From Basidiobolus meristosporus CBS 931.73 (taxonomy: Eukaryota > Basidiobolomycota > Basidiobolomycetes > Basidiobolales > Basidiobolaceae), in contig MCFE01000160.1 of the NCBI GenBank assembly GCA_002104905.1, positions 85,450-149,449 on the forward strand: DNA of 64,000 nucleotides, in the 5' to 3' direction. Under the pieces are notes generated by a model. That model worked only from the letters and a program-made list of their open reading frames with translations, was not told the origin of the DNA and did no database searches. The position numbers and the translations under genes are program-made. Of this stretch, positions 60,665-64,000 are shown one piece after another (the stretch's first letter is position 1; each line of letters starts with the position of its first letter).

Positions 60665-61634
60665 TGTTGTATCTAAGAGAAAAGTATAATAAAACTCTTG
60701 AATGAGTTAACTGAACCTAAGTGATAACTAAGCGCAGAATCTTAGTATTGTCAATGGTGACAGAAATATTAGCGGAGAAGTTCTGGTCTAATATTGTTTT
60801 GTATATAGTTGAGTTGAGCTATGAAGGCAACAGAGTTGGTTTGCTATACAGGCTAGGCTTGGTGTTCTTGGGAATACTAGATGTGCTAGGCTTGGGTGGA
60901 AACTAGAATAAAACTGTTGAATTCTTAATTTTGTTGAGACACACACTAAACCAAAAGGTTCAGCAAGCTTTATTTATACTTCTCTGATTGAGTTACATTA
61001 TTAAGTGCCAAGTGACTGGACTAATTGAAATCTGTTAGGGTGTTGATAGGTGCATAAGATGAATGAAGAATTGCATCATTAATCAGCTGATGTCTTGGCA
61101 ACTGCTAAGTGGTTGGATAAATCTGAGATGACTAATCACTTGGAAAGGCCTAGCAGATCAGTTGAGGATGTAATGACCATATGAAAATTGATCAGGTGTG
61201 ACAGCTAAAAATAGATTCTGAGAAGTGATAAAATCAACCATAACAGGGATTAGTTGTGTTTGAGTTAGGGAATATCAGTTAGGGTATGTAGTAAGAGTCT
61301 TGGAGATATTGAAGTGATTGGGAGAACAAGTAGATTATATGGTTTTCACTTAATGATTCATTGAATGTAAAAGTAGTATTTTTACTTTTACCTGGTCTTG
61401 GCATAGCAAACACATAGAATAGGCTACAGAATGTCCCAAGAACATGTGTGCAAAGTTTGGGGCTGTTTGGACAACTTTGAGAATTTTCATGTTCTGGGAA
61501 CCTGGTATTTTGGTGAAAATATTCCAAGTAAATCCCAACATGGAATTTGGTCAGTATTCTCTAGGATTTGAGGGTAATGATCTAAGTGACTAAGTTAGGT
61601 GAATATTTAGGTGGAATTATAAATCTTTACAACA
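60665..61634. repeat. LTR-like repeat (solo LTR candidate), about 970 bp
   Basis: It begins TGTTGTATC and ends TTTACAACA, i.e. TG...CA ends with a short inverted repeat TGTTGTA/TACAACA. Right-part fragments occur at 12,873-13,175 and 15,712-15,985. Flanking 5-mers are CTCTG and CTCCC, not a clean target-site duplication. No internal gag/pol is present, so LTR identity rests on the ends and the repeat behaviour. Confidence 0.5.
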
Positions 61635-61639
61635 CTCCC

Positions 61640-61683
61640 TGTTGTATCCAAGAGGAAAGTGTAATAAAACTCTTGAATGGGTT
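61640..61683. repeat. Truncated second LTR start, joined to telomeric repeats
   Basis: It repeats the first 44 nt of the LTR-like element (TGTTGTATCCAAGAGG...) five bases after the end of the full copy, then passes directly into GGTTAAGGGTTAGGG. It looks like a chromosome break inside the LTR healed by telomere addition. Confidence 0.55.
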
Positions 61684-61743
61684 AAGGGTTAGGGGGGAGA
61701 CAGTCACCAACAGGTGAAATCTTTATTTCAGTAGGGTTAGGGG
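61680..61743 (-). mobile_element. Telomeric spacer plus minimal truncated RT-element 3' end (E3)
   Basis: GGTTAAGGGTTAGGG leads into GGGAGACAGTCACCAACAGG and on to TTTATTTCAG, about 38 nt in all. This is the same sequence as the extreme 3' end of the long RT element (61,972-62,009). It is followed at 61,732 by another partial telomeric repeat (TAGGGTTAGGGGG). Confidence 0.65.
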
Positions 61744-61947
61744 GATGATCATCACCAAAGGGTGAAATCTTTATTTAAATAATAAATAAAGAAGCCAAGT
61801 TTGCATATGAATATCTGAGATGCAGGAAGCCTACAAGATAAACTTGGACTTTACTGTATCCCAAATATCCTCAATATCAAAGTCTAGAGGAGAGTGTAGC
61901 AAGACTGCTTGTTCACTGTAGTATTTCTGTAGTATTTCTTGAGGAAG
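61744..61947 (-). mobile_element. 5'-truncated RT element, about 0.2 kb (E2)
   Basis: On minus, its 3' end (GGTGAAATCTTTATTT read on plus, then AAAGAAGCCAAG) is a variant of the RT element's 3' UTR. Upstream of that a 38-codon open frame ends at TAG (61,831-61,833) and is open all the way to the telomeric repeat at 61,948, where the first in-frame stop is the TAA of CCCTAA. It appears to be the C-terminal end of a related but diverged ORF. Confidence 0.6.
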
Positions 61948-61974
61948 TTAGGGTTAGGGTTAGGGTTAGGGGGG
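61948..61974 (+). repeat. Interstitial telomeric repeats (TTAGGG)4
   Basis: Four perfect TTAGGG units followed by extra Gs, at the junction between E2's truncated 5' end and the 3' end of the long RT element. Confidence 0.9.
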
Positions 61975-63768
61975 AGACAGTCACCAAGAGGTGAAATCTT
62001 TATTTCAGTTGAAACAAAGAAGCCAGCGCTACTGTTGTAGCTTTGATACAAGAGTGTGTAGCTGAGGGGAATTTGTAGGTAAGTTAATAAGAAGTGATGA
62101 TAGTTCTTCAGTGCTCAAGACACTGTTCAGTGGGAAGGGGGGTAGCAAGAGAGGTAAGAATGACTTGTGAACAACATTAATGAGGGGAATGTGATAAGGA
62201 TTGATATTCATCATAAAGGGAGTGTGCTGCTGCAGATATTGCTGCCAAAGGTCTGTCAAGTACTTCAGGTAGGCCAGCTTGGGTTTTTCTGACTGCAGAA
62301 TATAGTGAGCAAACTTCTTGACTTCAGGATCTCCAAGTATAGTTCTCCAGCAGGAGTCAGGTGTTGTGTGGTGTGTTCTCTTCCAGGCCTTAATCAGTGG
62401 GTTGTTGCAGTTGTGAAGTCTGAGGTATAATCTGGTTCTGAGGTAGAGAAGTCTGATCTTATAGGGCATAAACCCAAAAGCACCAAGAATAGCATGTCTG
62501 TAGGGGCATTCAGGCAAATGAGGCACCAAGGAGGTAATGCACCATACTGCAAACTTGTCATGCTTAGTGCAGTCTCTAGAAGTAAGAGAGAGAAGTGGTA
62601 AGCCAAATTCCAGGACAGGGAAGACAAACTGCTTGAGTAGAAGGAGGCAGCTGGGAGCTGAAGTTGTAGGAGGAGTAACAGCCAGTAGCTTGTGGAGTGC
62701 CTGTCTTGCCAGGATAATTCTCTTCTTCAGATGTGCTCCAGAGTCTAGTCCAGTAGGAAGGAAAGGAAAGCCAAGATATGTAGCAGAAACCTGAGCAGGT
62801 AGAGTGGAGTTCTCCAAGTTGATAGGAGAGCCCAAAGGTACTGTCTTTGCAATGGAAAGCTGGAGATTATTCTTCTGCAGATACTGGTGGATGGTCTGGG
62901 AGTCTTGTTGCACATTGGAGGAGGATATTCTGATGTCATCAGCAAAGAGAGTAACCAGGCAGTCAGCTGAGAGTCTTGGGAAATCATTCAGGAAGATGGC
63001 AAACAGTATAGGACCAAGCACAGAGCCTTGAACCACTCCATTAGGAACTGAGAACACAGCTGATTGCTCACTTGGGTGCAGAATTCTTGCTTGTGGATCC
63101 AGAAACAGAGACCTGACAAGGAGGGTGAGAGAGGTACTGGAGAAGCATTGCAACTTGGACCAAAGCAGATTTCTGTCAACTGAATCAAAGGCCTTAGTAA
63201 TATCAAACAGAACAGAGGGATACTTGCACTGGAGAGAGTGATCTTGGCTAAGTATGACTGCATATTCCAAGGAGAGGCCAGGAACAAAGCCAAACTGTGC
63301 AGGATGAAACTTGAGGGAGTCAGAGTAGAGCTCCTGAGCAAGCAGAAGCTCAAACACCTTTCTGCAGGTGGGCAGCAGAGATATTGGCCTGTAGGAGCTA
63401 GGATCCAGGTGCTTTCCTTTACCCTTGTACAGTGGCAGAACATTTGCAAAGGACCATTCCTCAGGAGTAGAAAGCTGGGCTGAGCATTGCTGAAACAGTG
63501 GAAGCAGAAGTGCAGACATGGCCTTGGTACTAGTCTTCAGAAGCTCATAAGAGATTGTGTCCACACCTGGAGCAGTAGAGTTGGGAAGCCTCTTGAGCAC
63601 ATTATGGATTCTCCTTTGATCAAGTGCAAGTGGGATGGGCAGAGTCTTGAAGTCAGGATGAAAGCCAGGAGTTGAGTACTGCTTTGTAGAGAAGAAGATG
63701 TTAGCCAGCTGTTCTGTTGAAGGTAACTTCCTGGAAGAGGGCCTCATTGCCCTGTAGAGTCTTGATAC
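61972..63768 (-). mobile_element. Telomere-associated LINE-type retroelement, 5'-truncated (E1)
   Basis: The element's 3' end faces inward and is joined to (TTAGGG)n; its 5' end faces the chromosome terminus and is capped by telomeric repeats at 63,769. A 57-nt 3' UTR with AATAAAG follows the RT ORF. This orientation is the one expected when a transcript is copied onto a chromosome-end 3' OH, as for insect TRAS/SART-type and Drosophila telomeric elements and fungal MoTeRs. Those are comparisons, not identifications. Confidence 0.8.
62029..63747 (-). CDS. Non-LTR reverse transcriptase (partial, N terminus lost)
   Basis: The frame is open from the stop at 62,029 up to the telomeric junction at 63,768 (first Met 63,747; 572 residues). 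RT motifs are in order: SYRPISLLPTCRKVFE, AQFGFVPGLSLEYAV, LFDITKAFDSVDR (motif A), NGVVQGSVLGPILFAIFLNDF (motif B), LFADDIRIS (motif C, FADD), LQLSIAKT and YLGFPF. About 240 residues follow, with no visible Cys-rich knuckle or RLE/PD-D endonuclease motif. The N-terminal region where an AP endonuclease would lie is missing through truncation. All core catalytic Asp residues are present and there is no internal stop, so the copy is young. Which LINE clade it belongs to cannot be settled by eye. Confidence 0.85.
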   Translation of the reverse strand: MRPSSRKLPSTEQLANIFFSTKQYSTPGFHPDFKTLPIPLALDQRRIHNVLKRLPNSTAPGVDTISYELLKTSTKAMSALLLPLFQQCSAQLSTPEEWSFANVLPLYKGKGKHLDPSSYRPISLLPTCRKVFELLLAQELYSDSLKFHPAQFGFVPGLSLEYAVILSQDHSLQCKYPSVLFDITKAFDSVDRNLLWSKLQCFSSTSLTLLVRSLFLDPQARILHPSEQSAVFSVPNGVVQGSVLGPILFAIFLNDFPRLSADCLVTLFADDIRISSSNVQQDSQTIHQYLQKNNLQLSIAKTVPLGSPINLENSTLPAQVSATYLGFPFLPTGLDSGAHLKKRIILARQALHKLLAVTPPTTSAPSCLLLLKQFVFPVLEFGLPLLSLTSRDCTKHDKFAVWCITSLVPHLPECPYRHAILGAFGFMPYKIRLLYLRTRLYLRLHNCNNPLIKAWKRTHHTTPDSCWRTILGDPEVKKFAHYILQSEKPKLAYLKYLTDLWQQYLQQHTPFMMNINPYHIPLINVVHKSFLPLLLPPFPLNSVLSTEELSSLLINLPTNSPQLHTLVSKLQQ

Positions 63769-64000
63769 TTAGGGTTAGGGTTAGGGTTAGGGTTAGGGCT
63801 AGGGCTAGGGTTAGGGTTAGGGTTAGGGTTAGGGTTAGGGTTAGGGTTAGGGTTAGGGTTAGGGTTAGGGTTAGGGTTAGGGTTAGGGTTAGGGTTAGGG
63901 TTAGGGTTAGGGTTAGGGTTAGGGTTAGGGTTAGGGTTAGGGTTAGGGTTAGGGTTAGGGTTAGGGTTAGGGTTAGGGTTAGGGTTAGGGTTAGGGTTAG
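63769..64000 (+). repeat. Telomere, (TTAGGG)n
   Basis: About 38 TTAGGG units running to the window end, G-rich strand 5' to 3' outward, so the right edge is a chromosome end. Two CTAGGG variants sit at 63,799-63,810, near the proximal side; the rest are perfect. Confidence 0.97.

Noticed and set aside
60660-61639. Target-site duplication flanking the LTR-like repeat
   Set aside because: The flanking 5-mers CTCTG and CTCCC do not match, so insertion cannot be proved this way.
63769-64000. Short regular repeats resembling an array
   Set aside because: They are uninterrupted hexamers at a chromosome end, a telomere and not a CRISPR array.

Overview
The window is a fungal chromosome end. It finishes in a 232-nt tract of TTAGGG repeats at 63,769-64,000 whose G-rich strand runs outward. 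Every recognisable single-copy gene is fungal: TTI1, HOM3, HIR1, a Chs5/Arf1-binding protein (ChAP), a type III geranylgeranyl diphosphate synthase and a GH37 trehalase. Most genes carry several 55-80 nt introns. Two introns, in HOM3 and in the ChAP gene, have the AT-AC ends and the ATATCCTTT donor of U12-type (minor spliceosome) introns. Most Dikarya have lost that spliceosome, so together with the intron-rich genes this points to an early-diverging ('zygomycete'-grade) fungus. The species cannot be named from the sequence alone.

Layout. (1) Positions 1-16,000 are a decayed, nested transposon block. It holds three remnants of a Tnp2/CACTA-like DNA transposon. Each element has a divergent accessory ORF on the minus strand, a Tnp2-type transposase on the plus strand, and termini beginning CCCTATGA. 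The block also holds two near-identical 810-bp TIR elements and LTR-like fragments. (2) Positions 17,900-58,320 are a compact gene island of 14 genes: a secreted HExxH metalloprotease, TTI1, an SH3BGR/thioredoxin-like protein, a tail-anchored protein, a secreted trehalase, a PPR protein, aspartokinase HOM3, an RGG protein, a bZIP factor, GGPP synthase, a DM9-repeat protein, a ChAP, an MFS monocarboxylate-type transporter and an S41-type protease; a small zinc-finger protein and HIR1 complete the row, bringing the total to 16. (3) Positions 58,320-61,680 hold a broken small gene, a left-terminal fragment of the same CACTA-like family and an LTR-like repeat. (4) Positions 61,680-64,000 are the telomere proper: at least three tandem, same-orientation, 5'-truncated copies of a LINE-type reverse-transcriptase element, separated and capped by TTAGGG repeats.

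How the parts fit. The island mixes housekeeping functions (PIKK assembly through TTI1, histone-gene and nucleosome control through HIR1, Golgi export through the ChAP, threonine/methionine synthesis through HOM3, isoprenoids through GGPPS) with secreted or surface functions (metalloprotease, S41 protease, trehalase, transporter). There is no operon-like organisation. The most notable system is the chromosome end: a retroelement whose 3' end is joined to telomeric repeats and whose truncated 5' end is capped by them, repeated several times, beside an LTR copy that appears to have been broken and healed with telomeric repeats. The two AT-AC introns are the second notable signal.

Gene models were built by hand from frame continuity, splice sites and family knowledge. 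No database search was possible.
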